Position numbers and translations under genes: made by a program. Under the pieces are notes generated by a model, which saw only the letters and a list, made by a program, of their open reading frames with translations, was not told where the DNA came from and ran no database searches. From positions 1 through 64,000 of the forward strand of contig NZ_JAJAUY010000008.1 of NCBI RefSeq assembly GCF_020532625.1: 64,000 bases of DNA, written 5' to 3'. Each line of letters starts with the position of its first letter. Within the stretch, counting starts at the first letter, position 1. The DNA comes from Streptomyces antimicrobicus. Lineage in GTDB: Bacteria; Actinomycetota; Actinomycetes; Streptomycetales; Streptomycetaceae. Positions 17,194-26,802 of this stretch are shown here, piece by piece.

Positions 17194-19020
17194 TCAGCCC
17201 AGGCGCTCGACCAGGGCGTGGTACTGCTCCCACAGCTCCTTGGGGGTGTGGTCGCCGTAGGTGTTCAGGTGCTCGGGGACCAGGGCGGCCTCCTCGCGCC
17301 AGACCTCCTTGTCGACGGTGAGCAGGAAGTCGAGGTCCTCGTCGGAGATGTCGAGGCCGTCGAGGTCCAGGGCAGCCTTGGTCGGCAGGATGCCGATCGG
17401 GGTCTCGACGCCCTCGGCGGTGCCGTCGAGGCGGCCGACGATCCACTTGAGCACGCGGCTGTTCTCGCCGAAGCCCGGCCAGACGAACTTGCCCGCGTCG
17501 TTCTTGCGGAACCAGTTCACGTAGTAGATCTTCGGGAGCTTCGCCGCGTCCGCGGAGGCGCCGACCTTGATCCAGTGGGCCATGTAGTCGCCCATGTTGT
17601 AGCCGCAGAACGGCAGCATGGCGAACGGGTCGCGGCGCAGCTCGCCGACCTTGCCCTCGGCGGCGGCGGTCTTCTCGGAGGCGATGTTCGAGCCGATGAA
17701 GACGCCGTGGTTCCAGTCGAAGGACTCGGTCACCAGCGGCACGGCCGAGGCGCGGCGGCCGCCGAAGAGGATCGCCGAGATCGGAACGCCCTTGGGGTCC
17801 TCCCACTCGGGGGCGATCGTCGGGCACTGGGCGGCCGGGACCGCGAAGCGGGCGTTGGGGTGGGCGGCCGGGGTCTCGGACTCCGGGGTCCAGCGGTTGC
17901 CCTTCCAGTCGATCAGCTCGGCCGGGGCCTCCTCGGTCATGCCCTCCCACCAGACGTCGCCGCCGTCCGGGGTCAGCGCGACGTTGGTGAAGACGGTGTT
18001 GGCGTACATCGTCTTCATGGCATTGGCGTTGGTGTGCTCGCCGGTGCCGGGGGCGACGCCGAAGAAGCCGGCCTCGGGGTTGATCGCGTACAGGCGGCCG
18101 TCCTCGCCGAAGCGCATCCAGGCGATGTCGTCACCGATGGTCTCGACCGTCCAGCCGGGGATCGTGGGCTCCAGCATGGCGAGGTTGGTCTTGCCGCAGG
18201 CCGACGGGAAGGCGGCGGCCACGTACCGGGCCTCGCCCTGCGGCGGGGTGAGCTTGAGGATCAGCATGTGCTCGGCCAGCCAGCCCTCGTCGCGGGCCAT
18301 GACCGAGGCGATGCGCAGGGCGTAGCACTTCTTGCCGAGCAGGGCGTTGCCGCCGTAGCCGGAGCCGAAGGACCAGATCTCGCGGGTCTCGGGGAAGTGC
18401 GAGATGTACTTTGTGCTGTTGCAGGGCCACGGCACGTCGGCCTCGCCCTCGGCGAGCGGAGCGCCGAGGGTGTGGACGGCCTTGACGAAGAAGCCGTCGG
18501 TACCGAGCTCGTCGAGGACGGCCTGTCCCATGCGGGTCATGGTGCGCATGGCGACGGCGACGTACGCGGAGTCGGTGATCTCGACGCCGAGCGCGGAGAG
18601 CTCCGAGCCCAGGGGGCCCATGCAGAACGGGACGACGTACATCGTCCGGCCCTTCATGGAGCCGCGGAAGATGCCCTTGTCTCCCGCGAAGATCTCCTTC
18701 ATCTCCGCCGGGGCCTTCCAGTGGTTGGTCGGGCCCGCGTCCTCCTCCTTCTCGGAGCAGATGAAGGTCCGGTCCTCGACGCGCGCGACGTCGGTCGGGT
18801 CGGAGGCGGCGTAGTAGGAGTTGGGGCGCTTGGCGGGGTCCAGCTTCTTGAACGTTCCCTTGGCCACGAGCTCCTCGCACAGGCGCTCGTACTCGGCCTC
18901 GGACCCGTCGCACCAGACGACGCGGTCCGGCTCGGTGAGGGCAGCGATCTCCTCTACCCAGGCGATCAGGCCGGGGTGGTTCGTCGGGACGGAAGTGGGA
19001 GCCGCGTTGTCGCGCGCCAC
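17194..19020 (-). CDS. pckA: Phosphoenolpyruvate carboxykinase (GTP)
   Basis: Encodes 608 residues from a GTG with AAGGAG upstream, the normal length for the GTP-dependent family. It converts oxaloacetate and GTP to phosphoenolpyruvate and CO2 in gluconeogenesis. The P-loop with the reactive cysteine reads [11 protein letters not shown], with Lys277. Other family markers are [13 protein letters not shown] and FDWNHGVF. The frame extends upstream of the GTG, but the ribosome site and family length favour this start. The 3' side has several strong hairpins. Confidence 0.97.
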   Translation of the reverse strand: MARDNAAPTSVPTNHPGLIAWVEEIAALTEPDRVVWCDGSEAEYERLCEELVAKGTFKKLDPAKRPNSYYAASDPTDVARVEDRTFICSEKEEDAGPTNHWKAPAEMKEIFAGDKGIFRGSMKGRTMYVVPFCMGPLGSELSALGVEITDSAYVAVAMRTMTRMGQAVLDELGTDGFFVKAVHTLGAPLAEGEADVPWPCNSTKYISHFPETREIWSFGSGYGGNALLGKKCYALRIASVMARDEGWLAEHMLILKLTPPQGEARYVAAAFPSACGKTNLAMLEPTIPGWTVETIGDDIAWMRFGEDGRLYAINPEAGFFGVAPGTGEHTNANAMKTMYANTVFTNVALTPDGGDVWWEGMTEEAPAELIDWKGNRWTPESETPAAHPNARFAVPAAQCPTIAPEWEDPKGVPISAILFGGRRASAVPLVTESFDWNHGVFIGSNIASEKTAAAEGKVGELRRDPFAMLPFCGYNMGDYMAHWIKVGASADAAKLPKIYYVNWFRKNDAGKFVWPGFGENSRVLKWIVGRLDGTAEGVETPIGILPTKAALDLDGLDISDEDLDFLLTVDKEVWREEAALVPEHLNTYGDHTPKELWEQYHALVERLG

Positions 19021-19236
19021 GATTGCTCCTTGTTGAGGGGTTGTTTGGTGTTTGCCCCGTGGGGGCTGCGACCCGGATGCTTCGCTGATCCGCTCATCCG
19101 GTGCCGACCGCACTCATCTGATCATCCGGTCTGGCTGCGCATATGTCCAGGGGGCCTCTCACGTGAGCATCGCCACGTCCGTCAATGTTCGGCAAAGCGA
19201 ACAACAGGTAAATATGCCCGTCGTGGCCCCGCGGAA

Positions 19237-19254
19237 ACCTACGGGCCCGTAGGT
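19237..19254. promoter_or_regulatory. Perfect 18-base palindrome upstream of the hemolysin-III gene
   Basis: ACCTACGGGCCCGTAGGT is fully self-complementary. It directly abuts a TAGCAT hexamer (19254-19259), a plausible -10 for a leaderless start at 19267. It could be an operator or a cruciform. Confidence 0.5.
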
Positions 19255-19266
19255 AGCATGGCGCCC

Positions 19267-19929
19267 ATGACTTCCGACGCCTCCGTCCAGGCGCCCGGCA
19301 AGCCGCTCCTGCGAGGATGGCTGCACGCCGGCATGTTCCCCGCGGTGATCGTCGCGGGCCTGACGCTGATGACGTTCACCGATTCCGTACGGGCCCGGGT
19401 GGCGTGCGCGGTGTACGTCCTGACCGCCTGCCTGCTCTTCGGCGTGAGCGCCCTGTACCACCGCGGCACCTGGGGGCCGCGCGGCGAGGCCGTCCTGCGG
19501 CGCCTCGACCACGCCAACATCTTCCTCATCATCGCGGGCACCTACACCCCGCTGACGGTGCTGCTGCTGCCCGCGTCCACCGGCCGCACCCTGCTGTGGG
19601 CCGTGTGGATCGCGGCCGCCGCCGGGATCGCGTTCCGGGTCTTCTGGGTCGGCGCCCCGCGCTGGCTCTACACGCCCTGCTACATAGCGATGGGCTGGGC
19701 GGCGGTGTTCTTCCTGCCCGACTTCCTGCGCACCGGCGGCATCGCGGTCCTGGTGCTGGTGATCGTCGGCGGGCTGCTGTACAGCGCGGGAGGGGTGATC
19801 TACGGGATCAAGCGCCCGAACCCCTCCCCGCGCTTCTTCGGCTTCCACGAGGTCTTCCACTCGCTGACCCTGGTCGCCTTCGTGGCCCACTTCGCGGGCA
19901 TCGCGCTGGCCGTGTACCAGCACGCGTAG
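19267..19929 (+). CDS. Hemolysin III/YqfA-type (PAQR-like) membrane protein
   Basis: Encodes 220 residues with seven predicted membrane segments. Family markers are SALYHRGTW near residue 60, RRLDHANIFLIIAGTYTP at about 76-93, and FHEVFHSLTLVAFVAHF at the C-terminus. The His and Asp/Ser residues in these stretches correspond to a metal site in PAQR-like hydrolases. Despite the name, cytolysis is not shown for most members. An ATG at 19258 would add three residues (MAP). I prefer 19267 because a -10-like hexamer is placed for a leaderless transcript. Confidence 0.85.
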   Translation: MTSDASVQAPGKPLLRGWLHAGMFPAVIVAGLTLMTFTDSVRARVACAVYVLTACLLFGVSALYHRGTWGPRGEAVLRRLDHANIFLIIAGTYTPLTVLLLPASTGRTLLWAVWIAAAAGIAFRVFWVGAPRWLYTPCYIAMGWAAVFFLPDFLRTGGIAVLVLVIVGGLLYSAGGVIYGIKRPNPSPRFFGFHEVFHSLTLVAFVAHFAGIALAVYQHA

Positions 19930-19970
19930 CCGGACCGGCGGGCGCCGCCGGGCCGGCACGCGTCGCCCCG

Positions 19971-22409
19971 TCAGCAGGCGTGGCCGTCGCCGTCCGGGTC
20001 CAGCTTCAGCGGGTCGCTGCCGTTGACCTTCATCCGCCGCGGGTACTGGTGGGCGGCCAGCCAGTCGCAGCGGGCCCGGGTGGTGTTCTCGACCTCGGCC
20101 GGGAACCGGGTCGGCACGCACAGGTTGACCGAGCCGTAGTGCCGGTCGCAGCCGGCCACGCTCGGCGCCACGGGTACGGAGTCCCGCGGCGCCGGGTTCT
20201 TCTTCGGCGCCGCCCGGAGCCGGTCCGCGAAGTCGTGGACGTGCGGGGCCGGGGCCCGGTCGGCGGTGCCGGCCGCGGCCGTGGCCGCCGTCGGAGCGCC
20301 CAGGTGCACCCAGGTGGCGATCGAGGGGACGCCGGCCGCGTCCACCGCGAAGAGCATGTACCAGCCGGGCGGGGCCAGGTTGGGGTTGCTGGTCACGTTG
20401 AGGTCGACGGTGGTGTCGTTCACCACCGTCAGCGGCAGGTCCACGAACCGCTGGTTGGGGTCCGAGGAGTGCGTCACGGCCGCCGGCCGGATCAGCTCCG
20501 CCTTGGCCACCGGCCGGTTGACGGTGATCCGCTGGGTGTCGCCGTAGACCCACTGGGTGTCGATGACCGAAGTGATCTGCGGGCGCGGGCCCTTGAACAG
20601 GTACGGCGGCGTCCAGATCGACACGTTGTGGTTGTACGTGCCGTTGCCGGGGTTGTCGCCCACCGACATCACCCGGCCGTCCGGCATCAGGAACGCCGAG
20701 GAGTGGTACGTGCGCGGGATCGGGTCGGTGGCCATTCCCGGCTGGTAGGTGTTGGTCACCGGGTCGAACAGCGAGGCCTCGAACACCGGGTCGGCGCGGT
20801 CGTGCAGGCCGCCGCCCGTCTCGAAGACCTTGCCGTCGGGCAGCAGCACCGCCGAGACGTACATCTTGCCCTCGGCGCCGGTCTGCGGGCGCTTGCCGGT
20901 CCCGGTGTCGACCAGGCCCTGCGGCAGGTCGGGGCCGGCGACGTAGCCGGGGTCGGGCTTCTTGAGGTCGATGATGTCGGTGATCCGGTTGGCCGCCGGG
21001 TTGGTCTCGTTGTTGCCGCCGCCGATGGTCAGCACCCGCTGGTCCTGCGCCGGGGGCAGCAGCACGCTCGCCGACTCGTCCCGCTCGTCCTTCTTGCGCA
21101 GCCCCGGCACGTCCGTGATCGTGTTGGCGTCGTAGTCGTAGATCGACGCGCCCGAGCCCGGGGTGCCGTTGCCGAAGGTGTGGCTGCCGGAGTAGAAGAG
21201 CCGGCCGTCCTGCATGAGGATCATCGACGGGTACAGGCCCCAGTACGACCAGGTCTGGTTGACCTCGTTCATCGGCAGCCACTTGCCCTGCGCCGCCGAG
21301 AACTTCTCCGCCGTGACGTTGCCGGTGGAGTCCTCCTTCAGGCCGCCGAAGGAGATCACGTCACCGTTGCCGAGGACGGTCGCCGACGGGTACCAGTGGC
21401 CGCCGTTCATGTCGTTGGTCCTGGTGTACGTCTCGGTCGCCGGGTCGAAGACGTACGAGTCCTTCAGGCCCTGGTAGCCGATCCTGCCGTCGGCCGACGG
21501 GTAGCCCTTGTTGCCGCTCATCACGAGCACCCGGCCGTCCGCCAGCTGCACATGGCCCGAGCAGAACATGTCGACCGGGGTGGGGACCGTCCGGAACGAG
21601 CCGTTGGCCGGGTCGTAGACGGCCGAGGTGAAGGTGCCCGCGTCGAACTGCGCGATGTCGTTGCCGGAGCCGGCGATCAGCAGCACCTTGCCGTTCCTCA
21701 GCACCACCGCGTGCATGGAGCGGGTCGGGTTCTTGGCGGGGATCACCTCCCACCTGCCCTTGGCGCACTCCTCCGGGGTGCCGGTGCAGGTGGGCGCCGG
21801 GCCGGTGGCGCCGACCTCCTCCATCGCGTAGTCGTCGGTGGTCAGCGTGCCGACCCCGTACACCGACAGGCCCCAGGCGATCTTGTCGGTGCCCGGCGGC
21901 ACCACGGGCGTACGGACCTCCGTGCGCGCCCAGCCGGCGCTGACCGGCGGATTCTGCAGATCGGTCCAGTACTGCCAGGTCCCGGTGGCCGCCTCGCGCC
22001 GGAACACCGTCACCGAGACGTCCGGGGTGTTCGACCGGTACCAGGCCGACAGGTCGTACTGCTTGCCGGGCGTCACACCCGGGGCGCACGCGGTGGTCTC
22101 GGTGACCAGGGCCTTGCGGTCGCCGCTCACACGGCGGGTGAGCTGCACCCGCATCGCCTTGGTGCCCGTGTGCGCGTCGGCGACGGTGGCGAAGGTGAAG
22201 TCGTTGTCGCCCCAGCCGGACTTCGACCAGCAGGAGGGCATGTCGGAGCCGGCCGGGCCGGCGGTCTCGAATCCGGGGTTGGTCAGCAGGTTGGGCGGTC
22301 CGGCCGAGGCCTGCTGCGGTGCGGTGAGCAGCAGGCCCGCGGTCATCGCCCCGACGGCGAGCAGGGCGGCCCGCAGGCGCCGGGTCCGCCGCCGTAGCGT
22401 GCGTCGCAT
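19971..22409 (-). CDS. GlxA-like secreted radical copper oxidase with Excalibur-like tail
   Basis: Encodes 812 residues. A Sec or Tat-like signal with many Arg (residues 1-36) precedes a jelly-roll domain starting NPGFE (to about 200). A kelch-propeller galactose-oxidase domain and an immunoglobulin-like domain follow. Aligned by eye with galactose oxidase, the copper and radical residues are kept: Cys283 (MFCSG), Tyr340 (HWYPSA), Tyr568-His569 (RTYHSS) and His647 (VTHSS). The stacking Trp290 equivalent is not kept. The last 50 residues hold cysteines and end LDPDGDGHAC, like the calcium-binding Excalibur motif. It should oxidise alcohols on a surface glycan. It is last in a glycosyltransferase operon. 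Confidence 0.85.
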   Translation of the reverse strand: MRRTLRRRTRRLRAALLAVGAMTAGLLLTAPQQASAGPPNLLTNPGFETAGPAGSDMPSCWSKSGWGDNDFTFATVADAHTGTKAMRVQLTRRVSGDRKALVTETTACAPGVTPGKQYDLSAWYRSNTPDVSVTVFRREAATGTWQYWTDLQNPPVSAGWARTEVRTPVVPPGTDKIAWGLSVYGVGTLTTDDYAMEEVGATGPAPTCTGTPEECAKGRWEVIPAKNPTRSMHAVVLRNGKVLLIAGSGNDIAQFDAGTFTSAVYDPANGSFRTVPTPVDMFCSGHVQLADGRVLVMSGNKGYPSADGRIGYQGLKDSYVFDPATETYTRTNDMNGGHWYPSATVLGNGDVISFGGLKEDSTGNVTAEKFSAAQGKWLPMNEVNQTWSYWGLYPSMILMQDGRLFYSGSHTFGNGTPGSGASIYDYDANTITDVPGLRKKDERDESASVLLPPAQDQRVLTIGGGNNETNPAANRITDIIDLKKPDPGYVAGPDLPQGLVDTGTGKRPQTGAEGKMYVSAVLLPDGKVFETGGGLHDRADPVFEASLFDPVTNTYQPGMATDPIPRTYHSSAFLMPDGRVMSVGDNPGNGTYNHNVSIWTPPYLFKGPRPQITSVIDTQWVYGDTQRITVNRPVAKAELIRPAAVTHSSDPNQRFVDLPLTVVNDTTVDLNVTSNPNLAPPGWYMLFAVDAAGVPSIATWVHLGAPTAATAAAGTADRAPAPHVHDFADRLRAAPKKNPAPRDSVPVAPSVAGCDRHYGSVNLCVPTRFPAEVENTTRARCDWLAAHQYPRRMKVNGSDPLKLDPDGDGHAC

Positions 22410-22457
22410 GGTGATGGCTCTTCCTCTCTGTGCGGCTCGGCTCAGGTCGAAGAAGGG

Positions 22458-23738
22458 TCAGGGGCGGCGGCGTCGGCCGCCGCCGGCGTGCCGGGGCGCG
22501 CCGCGACGGCCCGGGCGCGGCAGGTAGACCAGCGCCTCGGTGGCCAGGAAGCGCAGCACGAACGTGGTGACCAGGGCCAGCGCGGTCGCCGGCAGCACGG
22601 CCAGGCCCAGCCGGGCCACGAACAGCGCGATCAGCGGGATCCGCAGCAGCAGGTCGGCGTTGGCGAGCAGGGTGAACCGGCCGAGCCGGTCGGCCCAGTG
22701 GCGGTGCCGGCGCCGGTCGCGGAACAGCAGCGCCTCGATCAGGGCGAAGTTCCACAGCACACCGGCCTGGTTGGCGACGATCTCGGCGGGCAGGTAGTGC
22801 ATCCCGGCGCGGGTGAGCAGCCACAGGGCGGCCAGGTTGGGCACGAAGCCGGACAGTCCGATCAGGCCGAAGCCGGCCATCCGGGCCAGCGGGGTCGCCG
22901 AGCGCAGGGCGGCCAGGTGCGACAGGAAGCGCAGGCCCTCGCGGGCGGTGGACTTCGACTCCCCGGCGAACCGCTCCTGGAAGACGAACGGCACCTCGGC
23001 GACCTTCTCCGGGCGGCAGCGGACGGCGAGTTCGAGGAGGATCTTGTAGCCGAGCGGCCGCAGCGCCTCCGGTGCGACCGCCGAGCGGCGCATGGCGAAG
23101 AAGCCGCTCATCGGGTCGCTGACACCCCGCAGGGCGCGCGGGAAGAGGCCCTTGGCCAGCCAGGTCGCGCCGCGCGAGACCGCCACCCGGTAGCCGCCGG
23201 CCAGGCCCGCGCGGCTGCCGCCGCCGGTGTAGCGGGAGGCGACGACGAGGGCGGCGCCGGTGCGCTCGCCCTCGCCGACGAGCTCGGGCACCAGGTGCGG
23301 CGGGTGCTGGAGGTCGGCGTCCATGACCACGACCCAGTCGGTGCCGGCCCGCTTCAGCCCTTCGACGACGGCCCCGCCGAGGCCGCCGTCGGGGCGCTCG
23401 CGGTGCAGGACGGCCACCGGGAAGGGGCAGTCGGGGGCCGCCTTCTCGATCAGCCCCGGGGTGTCGTCCGTGGAGTCGTCCACGAAGAGGACCGCGTAGG
23501 GCAGGTGGGCGGGGAGCGCCTCGGTGAGCCGGTGCAGCAGTTCGGTGACGTTCGCGGACTCGTTGAACGTCGGGATGATCAGCGTGACGCTGCCCGTCAC
23601 GCAGGGTTCGGCGCCGGCCGGCTCCGGGGCGCCGAGGCCCCGGGGGGCGCGGGCGGGCGCGTCGAGGGCCGGGGCGCCGAGAGCCGGGGCGCGGAGGGCC
23701 GGGGCGCCGAGGGCCGGTGCGCGGAGGTCTTCGGTCAT
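22458..23738 (-). CDS. Dpm-type GT2 glycosyltransferase fused to a GtrA-like membrane domain
   Basis: Encodes 426 residues from an ATG that overlaps the upstream TGA as ATGA. After an N-terminal run of five-residue Ala-Pro repeats (about 1-48), the GT2 domain spans about 50-285 with IPTFNES, DDSTDDT and VMDADLQHPP (metal-binding Asp). Four membrane segments of the GtrA type follow. Such proteins make polyprenyl-phosphate sugars, donors used outside the membrane. The preceding GT39-like gene would be the consumer of that donor. The spacing to the GlxA-like gene is 48 bases. Confidence 0.87.
   Translation of the reverse strand: MTEDLRAPALGAPALRAPALGAPALDAPARAPRGLGAPEPAGAEPCVTGSVTLIIPTFNESANVTELLHRLTEALPAHLPYAVLFVDDSTDDTPGLIEKAAPDCPFPVAVLHRERPDGGLGGAVVEGLKRAGTDWVVVMDADLQHPPHLVPELVGEGERTGAALVVASRYTGGGSRAGLAGGYRVAVSRGATWLAKGLFPRALRGVSDPMSGFFAMRRSAVAPEALRPLGYKILLELAVRCRPEKVAEVPFVFQERFAGESKSTAREGLRFLSHLAALRSATPLARMAGFGLIGLSGFVPNLAALWLLTRAGMHYLPAEIVANQAGVLWNFALIEALLFRDRRRHRHWADRLGRFTLLANADLLLRIPLIALFVARLGLAVLPATALALVTTFVLRFLATEALVYLPRPGRRGAPRHAGGGRRRRP
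23664..23723 (-). repeat. Four 15-base tandem repeats inside the Dpm-GtrA gene
   Basis: Units of the form gagggccggggcgcc run head to tail at 23664, 23679, 23694 and 23709 with one to three differences. They encode the peptide repeat (G/R)APAL on the minus strand and sit just inside the coupled gene start. Confidence 0.85.
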
Positions 23739-25432
23739 GGTCGGCTCCCGCTGTCGGGGGTGGTCCGGCGGATCTCGATCCGGTCCTCGCCGGTGCCGAA
23801 CACCGCGACCGGAACCGAATGCTCCAGCGCCGCCTTGACGTTGGGCAGGTTCACGGCGTCGCGGCGCACGGTCGGCGAGGAGACGACGTAGTCGATGTCG
23901 CGCCAGCCGCGCGGCAGGGTGGCGGTGACGGCCGGGTCGAGGTCGGCCTTGTAGAACCAGATGGCGCCCGGTCCCGGGGCGTAGCCGTGGTGGACGGCGT
24001 CCAGCCACAGCGCGTCGTCGAGCAGCACGCGGGTGTGCGCCGGGTCGGCGACCTCGCTGCCGAGCCAGGCCGCGGCCTGCCGGTACGGGGCGTTGGCGTC
24101 GGCGGTGAGCGCGGTGCGGTTGCCCTCGTACCAGCGCGGTACGACGAACGCCGCCGCGGCCACGGCGAGGACGCCCGCCAGCACGTACCGGGCCGAGCGC
24201 AGGGCCCGGCCCTCGCCGGGGCGGCGCCGGCGGTGCAGCACGGCGTGCGCCACGCTGGCCGCTCCCCCGGCCAGCACCAGCGCCAGGAAGGGCAGGGCCT
24301 GGATGACGTACATCGCCGGCAGGTAGCCGGACGGGCGCAGGGCGACGGCGGCGAGGACGGCGGCGGCCAGGGCGGGGCCTGCGAGCGCGCGGGCGGTGAC
24401 CGACCAGCGCAGGGTGACCAGGAGCAGCAGCGCCCCGGCGAGGCCGCCGAGCGGCAGGACAGTGTCGTAGTACAGCCAGGACTGCAGGACGCCGTGCGCG
24501 CCGGAGCCGGGGTCGAGCAGGAAGCCGGAGCCCTCGCGGCCCATCTGGTACGTGATCCCGCCGATCAGCGAGACGTGGCCGGGGCCGGGGAGCAACTCGC
24601 CGTTGAGCAGGGCGTACAGCGGGTACGAGAAGCCGATCAGCGCGCAGGCGGTGACGGCTCCGGTGACCGCGAACTTCCGGGTGTCGCGGTGGCTGTGCCG
24701 CCACATCGTCACCATCAGCGCCGGCAGCACCACCAGCATCGTCTCCTTGGTGAGGACGGCGGTGGCGGCGGCCAGTCCCGCGGCGAAGTGGTGCCACAGG
24801 TGGCGGCTGGGCGAGGCGGCCAGGCAGAAGGCGAGCAGGATCCACAGGACCGCGAGGTTGTCGAGGAAGATCTCCCGCTGGAGCACGACCGAGAGCGGGG
24901 AGAGCCCGAACAGCGCCATGGCGAGCCCGGCGGCCCAGCGCGGCAGCCACAGCCGGCGCGCGAGCACGTACAGCAGGACGGCGGAGACGGCCGAGACGGC
25001 GAGCATCGAGAACCGCATGGGCGCGACGGTCATCGACTCCGGCACGAACAGGGCGGGCAGCCACGTGAGCGCCGCGATCTGGATCCAGCCGAGCGGCGGA
25101 TGGTCGTACCAGTACGTGTAGTGCGCCAGGCCCTCGCCCTGCTGGACGGCCCACGCCTGGGCGAGGTAGGTGCCCTCGTCGTCGGAGAGGGTGGGGAAGT
25201 GGGTGATGTTCCAGCCCTGGACGAGCACGATCACGAGCAGCAGGACGCCGCACAGGGCCAGGTCGGGGCGGGAGGAGCGGAAGCGGACGTGCGGGCGGGG
25301 CCTGGCGGCGGGCGCCCCGCCGCCGGAGCGGCCGGGCGCGGGGCGGACGGGCAGGGTGGCGGTGCCGGGGACGGCGGTGGACCGGGGATCGGTGGACCGG
25401 GGATCAGTGGCCGTGGGCAGGGTGGCGGTCAC
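23735..25432 (-). CDS. GT39/ArnT-like polytopic glycosyltransferase
   Basis: Encodes 565 residues from a GTG that overlaps the TGA of the upstream synthase gene. After an Asp-Pro/Ser-Thr repeat (DPRSTDPRST) and a Pro-rich cytoplasmic start, about 10-11 membrane segments follow. The first outer loop holds DDEGTYLAQAWA, the paired-acid site typical of GT-C enzymes such as PMT/ArnT. HPPLGW and IFLDN segments also match that family. It should transfer a sugar from a polyprenyl-phosphate donor to an acceptor outside the membrane. It is coupled on both sides to the other transferases. Confidence 0.85.
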   Translation of the reverse strand: MTATLPTATDPRSTDPRSTAVPGTATLPVRPAPGRSGGGAPAARPRPHVRFRSSRPDLALCGVLLLVIVLVQGWNITHFPTLSDDEGTYLAQAWAVQQGEGLAHYTYWYDHPPLGWIQIAALTWLPALFVPESMTVAPMRFSMLAVSAVSAVLLYVLARRLWLPRWAAGLAMALFGLSPLSVVLQREIFLDNLAVLWILLAFCLAASPSRHLWHHFAAGLAAATAVLTKETMLVVLPALMVTMWRHSHRDTRKFAVTGAVTACALIGFSYPLYALLNGELLPGPGHVSLIGGITYQMGREGSGFLLDPGSGAHGVLQSWLYYDTVLPLGGLAGALLLLVTLRWSVTARALAGPALAAAVLAAVALRPSGYLPAMYVIQALPFLALVLAGGAASVAHAVLHRRRRPGEGRALRSARYVLAGVLAVAAAAFVVPRWYEGNRTALTADANAPYRQAAAWLGSEVADPAHTRVLLDDALWLDAVHHGYAPGPGAIWFYKADLDPAVTATLPRGWRDIDYVVSSPTVRRDAVNLPNVKAALEHSVPVAVFGTGEDRIEIRRTTPDSGSRP

Positions 25433-26802
25433 CGGTGGACGTCCTCTCGGGTCTGCGGGGCCGGGGCGGTGGCGAGCGCCGGGGCCGGGGCGGTGGCGGT
25501 GGCCGGGGCGGTGGCGGAGGCGGTGGCGAGCGCCGGGGCCGGGGCCTCGGCGAGGTGCGCGCCGACGTGGCTGGTCAGCTCCCACTCGTTGCGGCCGCGC
25601 TGCTCGCGCCAGACCGCGCGGACGGCCGCGCCGGCGAGCATGACCTGGTAGAGCGGGCCGCCGGCGATGAGCTTGAGGTAGTGCACGAAGCGCACGCGCA
25701 GGCCGTACTGGCGGCCGAAGTCGTGCAGGCCGACGATCTCGAACACGAACGTCACCATCGCCGTGATCATGGGAAGGAAGGTGATGATCGCGACCCCGAC
25801 GGGTACGTCGAGGAAGAGCGCGACGGCGAAGTTGCACGGGATGATCACGCCGGACGCCGCCTGCAGGAACGGCGTCATCAGCGTGTAGCGGGCCAGCCAG
25901 CGCTGGCCGCGGCCGGGCAGCTGCTGCCAGTCCTTCTTGCGGTACACCTGAAGGAAGCCCTGGTTCCAGCGGGTGCGCTGCTTGAGCAGGCTCATCAGCG
26001 AGTCCGGGGTCTCCTCGCGGGTCACCATGTCGGAGTCGTAGGCGACGACCACCTTCTTGCCGGCCGACGACAGCCGCACCCCGAGGTCGCAGTCCTCGGC
26101 CAGGCAGTTCGGGTCCCAGCCGCCGGCCTCGCGCAGCACCTCGGTGCGCACGAAGACGGTGTTGCCGCCGAGCGGGATGAAGCCCTTCTCGGCGTGCAGG
26201 TGCAGCCGGGAGCGGAACCAGAAGAAGTACTCCAGGCAGTTGCGCAGGCTGTACCAGCTGGAGTGGAAATTGATCAGCTGGACCCCGCCCTGCACCACGT
26301 CGGCGCCGGTGGCGCGGAAGGCGTGGTCGACGTGGGAGAGCAGATCGGGATGGACCTGGTCCTCGGCGTCGAAGACGCCGACGATGTCGCCGCGGCAGTG
26401 CGGCAGGGCGGTGCCCAGTGCCTTGGGCTTGTTCTTCGTCTCGTGGTGGTCCACGACGACGCGCACGCGGTGCGGTGCCCGGGCGGCGGCGCGTTCGGCG
26501 ACGGCCGCCGTCTCCGGGTCGTCGTGACCGACGATGACGATGATCTCGTAGTCGCGGTGGCTCGATTCCAGGAGCCGGTCGATGGTGTGCTCCAGGACCG
26601 CCTGCTCGTGGCGGGCGGGCAGGAGCAGCGAGAAGGCGAGCCGGCCACCGCCGTCGGGGCGGCCGAAGCGGGTGGCGGCGAGCGTCTCGGGCGTCCGCCA
26701 GGCGTGCATCTGCCACCACAGGGTGAACGCCGCTGTCCAGAACAAGGCCAGCGAAACGACAGCAAGCAGTACAGAGGTGAACAAAGCGCCCCCCACAGGC
26801 AT
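25429..26802 (-). CDS. CslA-like membrane GT2 (cellulose-synthase-like) glycosyltransferase
   Basis: Encodes 457 residues. One N-terminal membrane segment (about 7-30), a GT2 domain (about 55-290) and three or four C-terminal membrane segments. Processive GT motifs are visible: DAED at 145-148, AEDCDLG at 235-241 and QRTRW at 275-279. The C-terminus is an (A/P/T)-rich repeat of about 30 residues. It should polymerise a UDP-sugar and move the chain across the membrane. As first gene of a coupled operon ending in a GlxA-like oxidase, it parallels the known cslA-glxA pair. The polymer is not predictable from sequence. GTG at 26796 is a possible alternative start. Confidence 0.85.
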   Translation of the reverse strand: MPVGGALFTSVLLAVVSLALFWTAAFTLWWQMHAWRTPETLAATRFGRPDGGGRLAFSLLLPARHEQAVLEHTIDRLLESSHRDYEIIVIVGHDDPETAAVAERAAARAPHRVRVVVDHHETKNKPKALGTALPHCRGDIVGVFDAEDQVHPDLLSHVDHAFRATGADVVQGGVQLINFHSSWYSLRNCLEYFFWFRSRLHLHAEKGFIPLGGNTVFVRTEVLREAGGWDPNCLAEDCDLGVRLSSAGKKVVVAYDSDMVTREETPDSLMSLLKQRTRWNQGFLQVYRKKDWQQLPGRGQRWLARYTLMTPFLQAASGVIIPCNFAVALFLDVPVGVAIITFLPMITAMVTFVFEIVGLHDFGRQYGLRVRFVHYLKLIAGGPLYQVMLAGAAVRAVWREQRGRNEWELTSHVGAHLAEAPAPALATASATAPATATAPAPALATAPAPQTREDVHR

